A stretch of 64,000 bases of DNA from Chryseobacterium sp. W4I1 (GCF_030816115.1 NZ_JAUSXQ010000001.1:1426001-1490000), one strand, 5' to 3'; positions 33,486-43,478 are shown, numbered from the stretch's first letter. A program made the numbers and translations. Notes: a model not told the origin generated them from the letters alone.

Positions 33486-34121
33486 ATGGCAGCGTCGTTA
33501 CTATTAAAATATTTTCCGGATCTTACAGAAAAGCAGATCGAGCAGTTTAACCAATTGGAAAAACTGTATAATGAATGGAATGAAAAAATCAATGTGATTT
33601 CAAGAAAGGATATGGAATCGCTGTATGAAAAACATGTCCTGCATTCTTTAGGAATTGCCAAAATAATGGAATTTGCACCAGGTACAAAAGTACTGGACAT
33701 TGGAACCGGAGGAGGCTTTCCCGGAATTCCCCTTGCGATCCTGTTTCCGGAGGCAGAATTTACCCTGATCGACTCTATCGGGAAGAAAATCACGGTAGTA
33801 CAGGCAGTAGCAGAAGGAATAGGACTTACGAATTTAACGGCTATCCACGGAAGGGCAGAAAAGGTAAAAGAGAAGTTCCATTTTGTAGTGAGCCGTGCCG
33901 TAACCCAAATGCCGGAATTCCTGAGATGGCTGAAAGGAAAATTTGAAAAAGAACAGATCAATTCCAAACATAACGGAGTTTTATATTTAAAAGGCGGTGA
34001 CCTTGCTGAAGAGCTGGCCGGCATTAAATGTGAAATCTTCAACCTTAAAAACTATTTTGATGAAGAATTTTTTGATACTAAAAAAGTGATTTATGTATCA
34101 AAAGGTAATTTTAATTCTTAA
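33486..34121 (+). CDS. rsmG: 16S rRNA (guanine-527-N7)-methyltransferase RsmG
   Basis: A 211-residue SAM-dependent methyltransferase that modifies G527 of 16S rRNA; its loss is known to give low-level streptomycin resistance in other bacteria. The SAM motif VLDIGTGGGFPGIPLAI and the family motifs YEKHVLHSLG, DSIGKKI and VVSRAV are present. The N-terminal helical part precedes a Rossmann core of normal size. The ATG at 33486 is chosen because a promoter -7 box overlaps the longer alternative. Confidence 0.96.
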   Translation: MAASLLLKYFPDLTEKQIEQFNQLEKLYNEWNEKINVISRKDMESLYEKHVLHSLGIAKIMEFAPGTKVLDIGTGGGFPGIPLAILFPEAEFTLIDSIGKKITVVQAVAEGIGLTNLTAIHGRAEKVKEKFHFVVSRAVTQMPEFLRWLKGKFEKEQINSKHNGVLYLKGGDLAEELAGIKCEIFNLKNYFDEEFFDTKKVIYVSKGNFNS

Positions 34122-34182
34122 TTTTATATAATTTTGGAATAATTTTTACTGAATTTATGTTAATAATCAGTAAATTAGGGAT

Positions 34183-34587
34183 ATGAAAAAACTTTTAAAC
34201 ATTGGGTTTTCAGTATTGTTTTTAGGGCTGATCTTTGTCTCCTGTGAAGATAATGATTATCAGACCGTACAGTCTATAGGTAGAATCAGGATCGACAGTG
34301 TAAAGGTCATGAAGGATACCATGGATGTTTATTCAATACAGAGTATTAAGACGTATTCTACCTATCCGTCCCAGTGTGAGGGATTTTACGGATATGATTA
34401 CATTTATGATAGTAATCTGGAGAGGTCAGTTACTGCTTACCGATATACAACTGACGGGCCTTGCACGCAGAAAGCTTATGTAGGCGTCAATCAGATCAAT
34501 TTCAGTCCACGTCAGAAGGGAACCTATATATTTAAATTCTGGAATGGAGGTAACAGTTTGATCACCAAGACAATTGTAGTTGAATAA
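34183..34587 (+). CDS. Small lipoprotein, unknown
   Basis: A 134-residue lipoprotein with lipobox LIFVSC (acylated Cys at about residue 21). The mature part is beta-rich with two cysteines (SQCEGFYGYDY and GPCTQKAYVG) that could form a disulfide, and ends in strands (QKGTYIFKFWNGGNSLITKTIVVE) like an Ig- or cohesin-like sandwich. I do not recognise the family. It lies 3 bases before the DUF922 gene and is probably cotranscribed with it and the nuclease gene. Confidence 0.75.
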   Translation: MKKLLNIGFSVLFLGLIFVSCEDNDYQTVQSIGRIRIDSVKVMKDTMDVYSIQSIKTYSTYPSQCEGFYGYDYIYDSNLERSVTAYRYTTDGPCTQKAYVGVNQINFSPRQKGTYIFKFWNGGNSLITKTIVVE

Positions 34588-34590
34588 TAA

Positions 34591-35130
34591 ATGATGAAAC
34601 TGATTTCAATTTTCTGTTTTTTTGGAGTTAATATGCTGTTTGGGCAGAAAATAATCTGGAAAGAAGACCGTAAACTTACGTGGGATGATTTTAAAAGTAC
34701 AGTGAGCAGGAAAAGCAATCCCGACGTAGTCGCTTATACCCATTGTGGCTGGGAATATTCTGTAGTAAAATCCAGTAATCCCAAATCTCCTGTGAAAATT
34801 GAGATCACGACTATTTTTAACATGGACCAATCCTGGAAAGATGAAAAAAAATTGAATGACTATATCCTGATGCATGAGCAGAAACACTTTGATATTGCAG
34901 AATTATTTGTCAGAAAATTCAGAAAAGAAGTAGAAGGAAAAATCAAAACCACTGCTGATTACAATAAAAACTTTAAAGCAATTTATAGCAAAATATCAAA
35001 CGATTATAAAAATTTCCAGATATCCTATGACAAAATTACTGAACATGGGATGAACAAAGAAAAACAGGCAGAATATAACACTGTCATCGCTGAAGAACTA
35101 GACCAATTAAAAAGCTATAAAGCCTCTTGA
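34591..35130 (+). CDS. DUF922-like putative secreted zinc protease
   Basis: A 179-residue exported protein with a short signal peptide ending MLFGQ. The segment LTWDDFKST and the putative metal motif MHEQKHFDIAELF (H-E-x-x-H) resemble DUF922, a family of predicted zinc-dependent proteases. A predicted long helix with EGKIKTTADYNKNFKAIYSKI follows. The H-E-Q-K-H motif fits the HExxH zinc site. Its stop codon overlaps the TTG start of the AddB-like nuclease gene. Confidence 0.8.
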   Translation: MMKLISIFCFFGVNMLFGQKIIWKEDRKLTWDDFKSTVSRKSNPDVVAYTHCGWEYSVVKSSNPKSPVKIEITTIFNMDQSWKDEKKLNDYILMHEQKHFDIAELFVRKFRKEVEGKIKTTADYNKNFKAIYSKISNDYKNFQISYDKITEHGMNKEKQAEYNTVIAEELDQLKSYKAS

Positions 35131-37820
35131 AATTCCTCAATAAGATCATCCACAAACTGCTGGCCCAAAACCCTGACCTCTCAGAGTTTAATATCGTTCT
35201 GCCCGGAAAACGGCCCATCGTATTTATCAGGCAGATCTTGGAAGAAAACAACTACTCTGGCTTTCTTCCCAATTTTGTTACCATAGAAGAACTGATCGAC
35301 AAGATTGCAGATAAGCAGCCTGTTCAGGGAATCTCGTTATGGCTTTTTGCTTTTGACGTTTATCGCAGACTTGGTCTTATTCCAAGAGATGATTTTTCAG
35401 ATTTTTTAAAGTGGTTTCCAACCCTTCAGAAGGATTGGGATGATATTCTGAAATTCTCCGAAAGTGATGAGGCTGTTCTGCAATATATGTTTGATGAGGA
35501 AAGGATCAAAGAATGGGCACAGGATCTGGGTGAAGATGATGATGTTCCACGAAAGAAATTCCTGAATTTCTGGCAGAATATGAATATTTTTCTTCCTGCC
35601 TTAAAGAAAAAACTGCAGGAAAGAAACTGGGCAACTTCCGGAATGATCCATGAAACCGCCAAAGCGAGGATTGTAGATTTTGCTAAAAATACTGCTGAAC
35701 ATTTTGTTTTCTGTGGTTTTAATGCCTTTACACCAGTGGAAGAGAAGCTGGTAAGAAGCCTGCTGCAGTGGAATAAAGCACAGTGTTTTTTCCAGGCAGA
35801 CCGTTATTATTTTGATGACGAAAGACAGGAGGCCGGAAAATTCCTGAGAAACCACAAAACGTGGAAAGAATTTGATGACAACAGAGCTTTTCAGTGGATA
35901 GAAGATGATTTTAATCAGCCTAAAAATATAAAGGTCTATGAAGTTTCCGGAAATGTGACGCAGACCAAAGTATTACCGGAAATATTTAACGAAATTGAAA
36001 ATAAAACTTTTTCCAATACGGCAGTAGTTTTGCTGGATGAAAACCTTCTTCCGGCAAGTTTAGATGTGATGTATGGTGTTGAAAACCTGAATATTACAAT
36101 GGGGTTTCCCCTGAAGAATCTTTCTTTTTCAAATGCAGTAAAACAATTGTTTTATCTTCAGAAACAGCTGGAAAAAAATAAATCTTCCTATTATTACAGA
36201 GATATTTTTCCTATCCTTGAAGAACTTCCGAAATCAGCTGAAGATGAGTTGATTATCAGTAATTTCCGGACAAAAATAGAGGAGAGGAATATTGTTTATA
36301 TATCAAAAAAGCTTCTGGAGGAACTTCTCGGCGGGCTTTCCTATTATAAGCTTCTAAAAAAGGCCGATGATACCAATATTTATCTGGATATGCTTATTGC
36401 GTTCTGCCGTGATATAAAATGGCTTGAAATAGATGATATCCAGTATGAAAACGTTTCTCATTTTGAAAATGCATTCAGAATCATTAAAAACCAGCTGAGT
36501 CCTTATGATTTTGAGATCAAAATGGAAACCCTGGAAATCCTGATCAACCAGCATGTGAATTCTGAAAGTATAGATTTTCAGGGGGAACCACTCCGGGGTC
36601 TGCAAATCATGGGGCTTCTGGAAACCCGTCTGCTGAATTTTGAAAATGTCATTATGCTTTCAGTGAATGAAGGAAAGCTTCCTTTGGGAAATTCCCAGAA
36701 TACCTATATTCCGTTTGATATCAGAAGATACTTTGATCTTCATACATTCCTGGAAAATGACAGCATTTATGCCTATCACTTTTACAGACTGATTCAGGAT
36801 TCTCAAAATGTCCATCTGTTGTACAATGCCCTCAGTTCAGGAGTGAATACCGGAGAAAAGAGCCGCTTTATTACCCAGATCGAAATGGAGAGTTCTCATC
36901 AGATAGAACATCTTATTATTGAAAACTCATCCGAGCCGATTGCTTCGCAGCCGATAGAAATTCCGAAGACTGAGATCGTAATGGAAAGACTTGAAAAATG
37001 GAAAGAGAAAGTCTCTGCTTCACATCTTACCAGCTACCTTTACAATCCGATTGATTTTTATCTTTCCAAGATTTTAAGGACCTCCGAGGCGGACGAGATA
37101 GAAGAAGAATTGTCTGTTAAAAATTATGGAAACCTAGTGCATTATTCACTTCAAGAAGTATATGAATTGCTTAAAGGTAAGGTTTTAAAAGAAAAGGATT
37201 TACAGAATTCAATTAAAGGTATAGATGAGTATATTAATATAGCTATTGAAAAGCTTAAGCACCAGCCTGAATTCTATGAAAAAGGAATGAATTATATTCA
37301 CAGGGCTATTGCTAAAAAAGTGATTGAAAATGTTCTTAACCATGATCTTGAACTGGTGAGAAACGGGAATACGCTGGAGATTTTAGACATTGAAAAGAGG
37401 TTTGAAAATGTAGATTTTTATCTTGATGGGAATGATAAAATTTCATTCTTAGGATTTATTGACAGAATAGACCGCCTGAACGGGACCTTAAGAATTATCG
37501 ATTATAAAACCGCAAAAATTAAAAACCTGACGGTAAAAATTGATGAAAATAATATAACTGATTATTTCCACAACAGTGAAAGAAAACAGGCACTGCAGCT
37601 GTGTATTTACCATTATGTAGTACAAAACCTTCCCGAGTTCTGGGGGCTTCCTATTGAAACAGGAATATGGAGCTTTGCAGAAGCCAAGAAAGGTGTGGTT
37701 TCGCTGCAGTTTGATAAAGGAAATATTGATGATGCCATGCAGTCCGTGAAAAACCTTATCCTGGAAATTCTGAATCCTGATCTTAGTTTTATTGAAAATA
37801 TCAAGCCTTATTCCAATTAA
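35127..37820 (+). CDS. PD-(D/E)XK nuclease family protein, AddB-like
   Basis: An 897-residue protein with an inactive-helicase-like N-terminal part and a C-terminal RecB-family nuclease. The nuclease is marked by SASHLTSYLYNPIDFYLSKIL, NYGNLVHYSLQEVYE, FLGFIDRID and the catalytic IDYKTAK (Asp...Lys), the layout of AddB in AddAB DNA-break processing. The start is TTG at 35127, which overlaps the stop of the DUF922 gene by four bases (TTGA), so the two are translationally coupled. The AddA helicase partner is not in this window. The four cysteines of the AddB iron-sulfur site are not evident. Confidence 0.85.
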   Translation: MKFLNKIIHKLLAQNPDLSEFNIVLPGKRPIVFIRQILEENNYSGFLPNFVTIEELIDKIADKQPVQGISLWLFAFDVYRRLGLIPRDDFSDFLKWFPTLQKDWDDILKFSESDEAVLQYMFDEERIKEWAQDLGEDDDVPRKKFLNFWQNMNIFLPALKKKLQERNWATSGMIHETAKARIVDFAKNTAEHFVFCGFNAFTPVEEKLVRSLLQWNKAQCFFQADRYYFDDERQEAGKFLRNHKTWKEFDDNRAFQWIEDDFNQPKNIKVYEVSGNVTQTKVLPEIFNEIENKTFSNTAVVLLDENLLPASLDVMYGVENLNITMGFPLKNLSFSNAVKQLFYLQKQLEKNKSSYYYRDIFPILEELPKSAEDELIISNFRTKIEERNIVYISKKLLEELLGGLSYYKLLKKADDTNIYLDMLIAFCRDIKWLEIDDIQYENVSHFENAFRIIKNQLSPYDFEIKMETLEILINQHVNSESIDFQGEPLRGLQIMGLLETRLLNFENVIMLSVNEGKLPLGNSQNTYIPFDIRRYFDLHTFLENDSIYAYHFYRLIQDSQNVHLLYNALSSGVNTGEKSRFITQIEMESSHQIEHLIIENSSEPIASQPIEIPKTEIVMERLEKWKEKVSASHLTSYLYNPIDFYLSKILRTSEADEIEEELSVKNYGNLVHYSLQEVYELLKGKVLKEKDLQNSIKGIDEYINIAIEKLKHQPEFYEKGMNYIHRAIAKKVIENVLNHDLELVRNGNTLEILDIEKRFENVDFYLDGNDKISFLGFIDRIDRLNGTLRIIDYKTAKIKNLTVKIDENNITDYFHNSERKQALQLCIYHYVVQNLPEFWGLPIETGIWSFAEAKKGVVSLQFDKGNIDDAMQSVKNLILEILNPDLSFIENIKPYSN

Positions 37821-37822
37821 AA

Positions 37823-37844
37823 TGCACCTCATTGCTGAAGTGCA
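37823..37844. terminator. Weak hairpin between convergent genes
   Basis: TGCACCTCA / TGAAGTGCA with one mismatch and a 4-base loop, shortly after the nuclease stop codon. No U tract follows, so its effect is uncertain. Confidence 0.35.
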
Positions 37845-37880
37845 CTCAATTGAAATGAAGAATATATTATTGAAGTCAGC

Positions 37881-39830
37881 TTATAGTTTTACTTTTTTAC
37901 TCACTGTTTTTCCGTCAGTACCAACCATCTGGACCACATAAATCCCCGGTTCCAAACTTTTAGATTCAAATTCTGGCTTATTGATTTCCTCGTGAAGAAT
38001 CAATGCACCGGAAATACTGTAGATGCTGATGCTTTTAATACCGTTATCTGCTTTCGCTAAGATCTGGCGGTTTTGTGTAAATATTTCAGATTTACTAGCT
38101 AATGAGTGGCCTGTCAGCGATTTCTTGAACTGCAGATTATAAAATGGAGTAACGATTTCAAAGGTATTACTTTGATTATCAATATCTTTTATGTCAATTC
38201 CTCCGTTGGATGCATATTGTTCCTGAGATACAGTTTTTAGCAGGTTTTTATTTTCATCAAAAATATTGACAGCAATCAGTTCATCCTGTGGAAGCTTCAG
38301 TTTTAGAACACCATTTATTTCAGACTGTATAATCTCATTCTCTGGAACTTCTATCGGCGTATTTTTAATATAAGGAATCATTTTATCATTATTATTTTCC
38401 TGTACTTTCAAAAGATAGACACCGTCTTTTAAGGTTGATAAGCTCCTTTCTGTTCCTGATTTACTTACTGCTTTCTCCTGATTGAAGTCGGTAATTGCAA
38501 TCAGTTGCATATTGCCCAGATCCGGTTTTAATTGAGAAGAATAAAGCGGATTAATTTCAGAAAGGCTTTTTCCTCCTTGTTGTTTTGAAGTTAGTATTGC
38601 CCACTGGTTCAAAAGACCGCCGCTTCTAAGAGTGTTAAATTTTGCATTAGAAGCAAGAGTAAATGGAAGAATTCCTCCTACATGTCCTAAAGGTCCCCAG
38701 AATAATGATTCCAGCTTATATTTGTTCAGATCCCACCACGCATAATAACCCCGTTGTACATCAATGGTTTTAGTAGTGTTTTCAGGTGGTATAGCCAGGT
38801 CCACTGAAGAATGCCCTAAAGTCATTGGTGTTTTGTTGTACCAATCATATACATCCTTAGGCTTCATACATCGTCTGAGATTATTATTAGGATTATTAGT
38901 GACGTCATTAACAAAATTCTGGGTGAAAAGATTTCTCCAGATCACGGGTCCCCAAAGAAGACCTCCATTATCCTGAATTACATGATAATTATATTTATCC
39001 AGGTATTCGGGTGAAATAACTTCCGAAATGCTGGTATTGTAGGTTTTATAGCCTGTATTGTTACAGGTATGCAGAACATTAGCCAGGAAAGAGGTGAACG
39101 GATAAAAATCCTTTTCCAGAACCCCTTTGTTCAAAGTTACTCCTGAAAAATCATAAGGTCCGTCTCCCAGATAAGCATATTTGAATTTCAGATTGGTGGG
39201 GTTGGAGGTATTGAGACTTTTTAAAGTTGACATGGCGGCGTGGGCACCTTGCGAATAGCCTGCCAGGAAATATTCATCGTAACGTTTTATGCCTTGCTGA
39301 GCCAGGACTTTATTGGCTGCTGTTACAAAGTCTATGGTGGCACCGGCTTCTGTAGCAGCATCTACGTAAGGGTGAACCCCGTCTCCGCTTCCCATTCCTA
39401 CATAATCGGGAGCCATCAGAATGTAACCATTGAGCACATATGAAAGTTCCACTACAAATCCGGCGGTTAAAGCTCCTTTAAAGTTGGAAGGTACATTATC
39501 TCTGCTATCCGTAGTTCCGTGGTCAGATACTACAGTAGAAAGCTTGAAATTAAGGTTGGGATACATCAGTAATCCTGTGGCTTTTACTAAGACATTCTTT
39601 TCGTTTTTAGTGTAATAAGTAATTTTATAGCCTTTAAGACCCACATTGAACCCGTTAAGATAGCTAACGAAATCCGGAGCATTCTGGTCACCAAGACTGT
39701 TGGCGATGAAACTAACAACGCCCTGTGGGGTTAAATCCAGTTTTTGTTCAACATTTACAAGATCTCCTGCCTGTTGGGCAAAAAAGAACGGAGCGGTAAA
39801 ACTTAATAAAAGTGTAGATAATTTTTTCAT
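37881..39830 (-). CDS. Secreted alpha/beta hydrolase with T9SS type A sorting domain
   Basis: A 649-residue exported hydrolase. The signal peptide ends APFFFAQ. The nucleophile elbow is GYSQG (Ser193), and the catalytic region resembles secretory lipases or large esterases, including YVGMGSGDGVHPYVD, DGPYDFSG and a histidine candidate near GPLGHVGG. The last 80 residues form a T9SS type A sorting domain (SIYSISGALILHEEIN ... LEPGIYVVQMVGTDGKTVSKKVKL), so the enzyme should be exported through the type IX system and anchored or released at the surface. The substrate is unknown. Confidence 0.88.
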   Translation of the reverse strand: MKKLSTLLLSFTAPFFFAQQAGDLVNVEQKLDLTPQGVVSFIANSLGDQNAPDFVSYLNGFNVGLKGYKITYYTKNEKNVLVKATGLLMYPNLNFKLSTVVSDHGTTDSRDNVPSNFKGALTAGFVVELSYVLNGYILMAPDYVGMGSGDGVHPYVDAATEAGATIDFVTAANKVLAQQGIKRYDEYFLAGYSQGAHAAMSTLKSLNTSNPTNLKFKYAYLGDGPYDFSGVTLNKGVLEKDFYPFTSFLANVLHTCNNTGYKTYNTSISEVISPEYLDKYNYHVIQDNGGLLWGPVIWRNLFTQNFVNDVTNNPNNNLRRCMKPKDVYDWYNKTPMTLGHSSVDLAIPPENTTKTIDVQRGYYAWWDLNKYKLESLFWGPLGHVGGILPFTLASNAKFNTLRSGGLLNQWAILTSKQQGGKSLSEINPLYSSQLKPDLGNMQLIAITDFNQEKAVSKSGTERSLSTLKDGVYLLKVQENNNDKMIPYIKNTPIEVPENEIIQSEINGVLKLKLPQDELIAVNIFDENKNLLKTVSQEQYASNGGIDIKDIDNQSNTFEIVTPFYNLQFKKSLTGHSLASKSEIFTQNRQILAKADNGIKSISIYSISGALILHEEINKPEFESKSLEPGIYVVQMVGTDGKTVSKKVKL

Positions 39831-39937
39831 ATTAATATTTTTTGATGTTATTAAATTAAATATTTATAATAAAGTTTCAATAATATTAATGCATTAATAA
39901 TTATTCATTGAATATAAGTTCCCTGCAAAGTGACTAA

Positions 39938-39970
39938 AACAAGGAGTCCGGCCATTCGGCCGGACTCCTC
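39938..39970 (-). terminator. Terminator of the acyl-CoA dehydrogenase gene
   Basis: A perfect 12-bp GC-rich stem AGGAGTCCGGCC / GGCCGGACTCCT with an ATTC loop. On the minus strand it is followed by a T-rich run. Confidence 0.8.
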
Positions 39971-39993
39971 TTCAGTATATTTTAAACTTTTAT

Positions 39994-41173
39994 TTAAAAA
40001 GCGTTGATTCCTGTTATATCTAAACCGGTGATCAGTAAATGAACATCATGTGTACCTTCATATGTTATTACAGATTCAAGATTGGCTGCATGTCTCATCA
40101 TTGGGAATTCTCCCATAATTCCCATACCGCCAAGGATCTGTCTAGACTCTCTTGCAATATCAATAGCCATTTTCACATTGTTACGTTTCGCCATTGAGAT
40201 CTGTGCAGGGCTTGCCTTATGGTCATTTTTAAGGTTTCCTAACTGAAGACATAGCAATTGTGCCTTTGTGATTTCCGTTAAGAATTCAGCTAATTTCTTT
40301 TGCTGAAGCTGGAAAGAACCGATCGGCTTGCCAAACTGTTTTCTTTCTTTAGAATATTGAACAGCTGTACAGTAGCAGTCAATTGCTGCACCAATTACGC
40401 CCCATGATATTCCGTATCTTGCTGAATTCAGACAAGATAATGGCCCTTTTAATCCGGTTGCTCCCGGAAGTAGATTTTCTTTAGGAACTTTTACATTATT
40501 AAATACCAGTTCTCCGGGTTTTGGAAGCCCTCAAACTCCATTTATTATGAGTTTCCGGCGTGGTAAAGCCTTCCATACCTCTTTCAACGATCAGTCCCTG
40601 TATTTTTCCTTCTTCATTTTTTGCCCAAACTACAGCAATATCGCATAATGGAGAGTTTGTGATCCACATTTTAGCACCATTCAGTAGGTAATGATCACCC
40701 ATATCTTTGAAATAAGTTTCCATAGAACTTGGATCAGAGCCGTGGTTAGGCTCAGTCAGTCCGAAAGAACCGATCATTTCTCCTGCAGCAAGATGGGGAA
40801 GGTATTTTTTCTTTTGCTCCTCGGAACCGAATTCATTAATTGGGAACATTACCAGTGAGCTCTGTACCGAAGCAGCAGAACGTACTGCAGAATCTCCTCT
40901 TTCCAATTCCTGCATAATCAAACCGTAAGAAATCTGATCTAAACCTGAACCGCCATATTCAACAGGAATGTATGGACCTAAAGCTCCAATTTTTCCCAAT
41001 TCTCTCATCAAGCCCGGAATATCTGTATGATTTTGTGCGGCCTGATCGATCTGCGGCATTACAAAACTTTCCACCCAATCTCTTACCGATTGACGGATCA
41101 GTTTGTGTTCTTCAGTAAGTAAAGCATCAATTCCGTAGTAGTCTGGAATGCTTGTAAGAGGATAATATGACAT
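39994..41173 (-). pseudogene. Acyl-CoA dehydrogenase (glutaryl-CoA dehydrogenase-like), frameshifted
   Basis: The N-terminal part is read from ATG at 41173 (MSYYPLTSIPDYYG...). It carries the typical SVQSSLVMFPI, GLTEPNHGSDPSS and WITNSP motifs of the glutaryl-CoA dehydrogenase branch. The frame then hits a stop (NKWSLRASKTRRTGI) because the run CCC (GGG at 40516-40518 on the plus strand) has one base more than the frame needs. With CC the reading continues as TGELVFNNVKVPKENLLPG and on to the catalytic Glu segment YEGTHDVH and the end at 39994. Total length is 1180 bases, one more than 393 codons. This is either a true +1 frameshift or a homopolymer sequencing error. Confidence 0.85.
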
Positions 41174-41301
41174 GATTTTTTTGATTTGTTTAAAAGTAAT
41201 ACTTTTCGTGTGGTTGGAAAAATTTTTTTGTAAATCTTTATTACCTATGATTCTCAATAGGATAAATAAGATTGGGAGAGTTTTGATAAAAATACAGCCT
41301 C

Positions 41302-42090
41302 CTAAGATTCCTCGTCATTAGAGATAGGATACTGATTGGCAGAATTATGTACCTTAGTTTTGAACTTATACAGATATGGAGCTTTGTTCGCAGATCCATC
41401 ATATAGTTTCTCCAGTCTGTCCAGAATATTTAAGCTTAATATTTTACGCTGGAAATTATTTCTCCTGAATTTCTGACCTAAAATAGTCTCATAAAGTGAC
41501 TGTAAATCTTTCATGGTAAATTTTTCAGGAAGAAGATTGCTGGCAGCCACTTCCGTATTAATATTCATACGAAGATATTCAAGGCCTGTTTCTATGACCC
41601 TGTCGTGATCGAAAGCCATTTTAGGCAGATTATTTACCTCAAACCATTCACAGCTTTCATTAAAAGCGTCCGGAAAAGTATTGGCAATTGAAAAATCGAT
41701 CAGGCTGCAGTAGCCTACAGTAATGAATCTCTGGAAGATCCAGTGATCTTTGGGAACCTCAATTCCTTTATTATTGAGAAGAATCTGGTGGACATTATTC
41801 TCCGTACGGTCTATTCTTCCAAAAGTGTGGAACTGCTTTAGGAAAAGATCCTGAAGATGGGTTCTTTCATATAAAACTCTGGCAGCGGCTTCACGGAGAT
41901 CTTCATCGTTAAAAACAAATCCACCTGGGAGCGACCACAGATCCAGATCATGATATTTTAAAAGCAAAACCTTCAAAATATTATTGTGAAAACCAAATAT
42001 CGTGCAGTCAACAGATACATGCGCTACAAAATCTTTTGTATCAATAAGTTCCTGAAGGGTTTCTTTGTTTTTTGTGTCTTTGATTTTCAT
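41302..42090 (-). CDS. NrtR/AraR-type NUDIX-fold transcriptional regulator
   Basis: A 262-residue protein. Residues about 20-150 form a NUDIX fold with a degenerate box (GGFVFNDEDLREAAARVLYERTHL), in which the catalytic EExGU part is lost. A winged-helix-like C-terminal region (about 160-240: FTMKDLQSLYETILGQKFRRNNFQRKIL) would bind DNA. NrtR proteins sense ADP-ribose, and a Bacteroides relative (AraR) uses the domain to sense sugar. The gene lies 23 bases after an MFS gene and next to the SusCD glucan operon, so I infer control of that locus by a sugar. Confidence 0.82.
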   Translation of the reverse strand: MKIKDTKNKETLQELIDTKDFVAHVSVDCTIFGFHNNILKVLLLKYHDLDLWSLPGGFVFNDEDLREAAARVLYERTHLQDLFLKQFHTFGRIDRTENNVHQILLNNKGIEVPKDHWIFQRFITVGYCSLIDFSIANTFPDAFNESCEWFEVNNLPKMAFDHDRVIETGLEYLRMNINTEVAASNLLPEKFTMKDLQSLYETILGQKFRRNNFQRKILSLNILDRLEKLYDGSANKAPYLYKFKTKVHNSANQYPISNDEES

Positions 42091-42113
42091 GGGAGTAAAA
42101 ATAAAATTATTTT

Positions 42114-43301
42114 CTATATTTTCTTTCCTGCAAGCCTAAAATATATTAAACTCACTGTAAAAAGCACAGAAACAGCCAGTAATATGTACAGCGGATAATA
42201 GTTTAGGAGTTGTTTTCCAAACAAAACAGACATAATAATAGAACTGACAGAGCTGCCTAGAGACGAAAAAATCACAATTAGGGAAGTAAACAGGTTGATT
42301 TTTTCTTTGTCAACCTTTGCAATCATTTTTGAATTGATGACAGGGTAGAGCGGTGAAAGGAAGAGTCCGATTACCGGGAATAAAAACAAGATTACGGTAG
42401 AATTTACAGAATCAAAATACTGGATTCCTAAAATAATCAAAAGGATTAGAATAATTAAAGAGATGCATAAAATATAGTATCTGGATAATGAAAATCTTTG
42501 GATGATATTCGCCGTTACTGTTCTTCCGGCATAAGAAAAAAGAGCGAGAAAAGAAGTAGCCTGTAAAGCAAAGAATGAATTGACATTCAGGTGATTTTTA
42601 TAAAAAGAAGGTAACCATGAATTAAACCCTTGTTCCACAAAAACGATGAAGAAAACCACAGCAAGGAATAGTATGGTAGCCGGTTTGGCAAATGCTGAAA
42701 GTTCCGAAATAAGACTCTTGCTTTCAGATTTTTTGGCTTCTGAAATATCTAGCTTTAAGAATAAAAATATAGTAATTGCGCAAAGTATGGATATGGAAAG
42801 AAAACCAAATTTCCAAAATTCCGAATAACGGCTCGAGATTAACCATCCAAAGCCTGTATTGACCACAAAGATTCCCACCATGAATGTTGCTTCTACACTA
42901 TTCATCATCTTCGCAAGGGACTTTTCATCTGAAATATTATTCCTGATAATCCCAAAAACACAGATTTTTCCGACCGCAAAACAAGTCCCGATAATTGCAA
43001 ACCAGACCTTGTAAAACCAAAAATCTTCTATAAACGGAAGCAGACACGAACAGATACCGACAATAACCAGCGCAGAAATCAAAGCTTTTTTAGTGCCGGT
43101 TTTACTGATGAAATTCACTGCGAAAAGTGAAATAAAAGCGATTGGAAGATCCTTGAATGATTCTAAAAGACCCAACTTTTCGTAGGTGATCTTTGCTTCC
43201 GAAAGTTGAAGAATTACAATACCCATGCAGTTCAAGACCATTGAAAAGATAAGAAAGGTCAGTTTTAAGGGAAGAGAGATTTGGGAAAGCTTAGCCGTCA
43301 T
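42114..43301 (-). CDS. MFS transporter
   Basis: A 395-residue inner-membrane permease with about 12 hydrophobic helices, split by a charged central loop (KLDISEAKKSESKSLISELSAFAK). The N-terminus is short, with helix one at MVLNCMGIVILQL. Sequence alone does not give the substrate. Its position divergent from SusC and cotranscribed with the NUDIX regulator suggests uptake of a mono- or oligosaccharide released by the glucanases. A divergent spacer of 177 bases contains a palindrome that may be the shared operator. Confidence 0.85.
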   Translation of the reverse strand: MTAKLSQISLPLKLTFLIFSMVLNCMGIVILQLSEAKITYEKLGLLESFKDLPIAFISLFAVNFISKTGTKKALISALVIVGICSCLLPFIEDFWFYKVWFAIIGTCFAVGKICVFGIIRNNISDEKSLAKMMNSVEATFMVGIFVVNTGFGWLISSRYSEFWKFGFLSISILCAITIFLFLKLDISEAKKSESKSLISELSAFAKPATILFLAVVFFIVFVEQGFNSWLPSFYKNHLNVNSFFALQATSFLALFSYAGRTVTANIIQRFSLSRYYILCISLIILILLIILGIQYFDSVNSTVILFLFPVIGLFLSPLYPVINSKMIAKVDKEKINLFTSLIVIFSSLGSSVSSIIMSVLFGKQLLNYYPLYILLAVSVLFTVSLIYFRLAGKKI

Positions 43302-43446
43302 TTTGGGGATTTTTTTGTTAATGTTTTTGGCAGTATTTTATGAATTATGAAATAAATATAGGGCTTTAAACCCCCAAAAATAAACGAAAAATTAAAATAA
43401 TTATGAATAGAATGTTAATTATTTAAAAAAAAATATATTTTTATTG

Positions 43447-43459
43447 TCTCAATTTGAGA
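43447..43459. promoter_or_regulatory. Palindrome upstream of susC
   Basis: TCTCAATTTGAGA is a perfect 13-base odd palindrome ending 19 bases before the SusC start, in the divergent spacer shared with the MFS-regulator operon. It is a candidate operator for the NUDIX-type regulator. Confidence 0.4.
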
Positions 43460-43478
43460 ATTAAAAAAATAACTGTAT

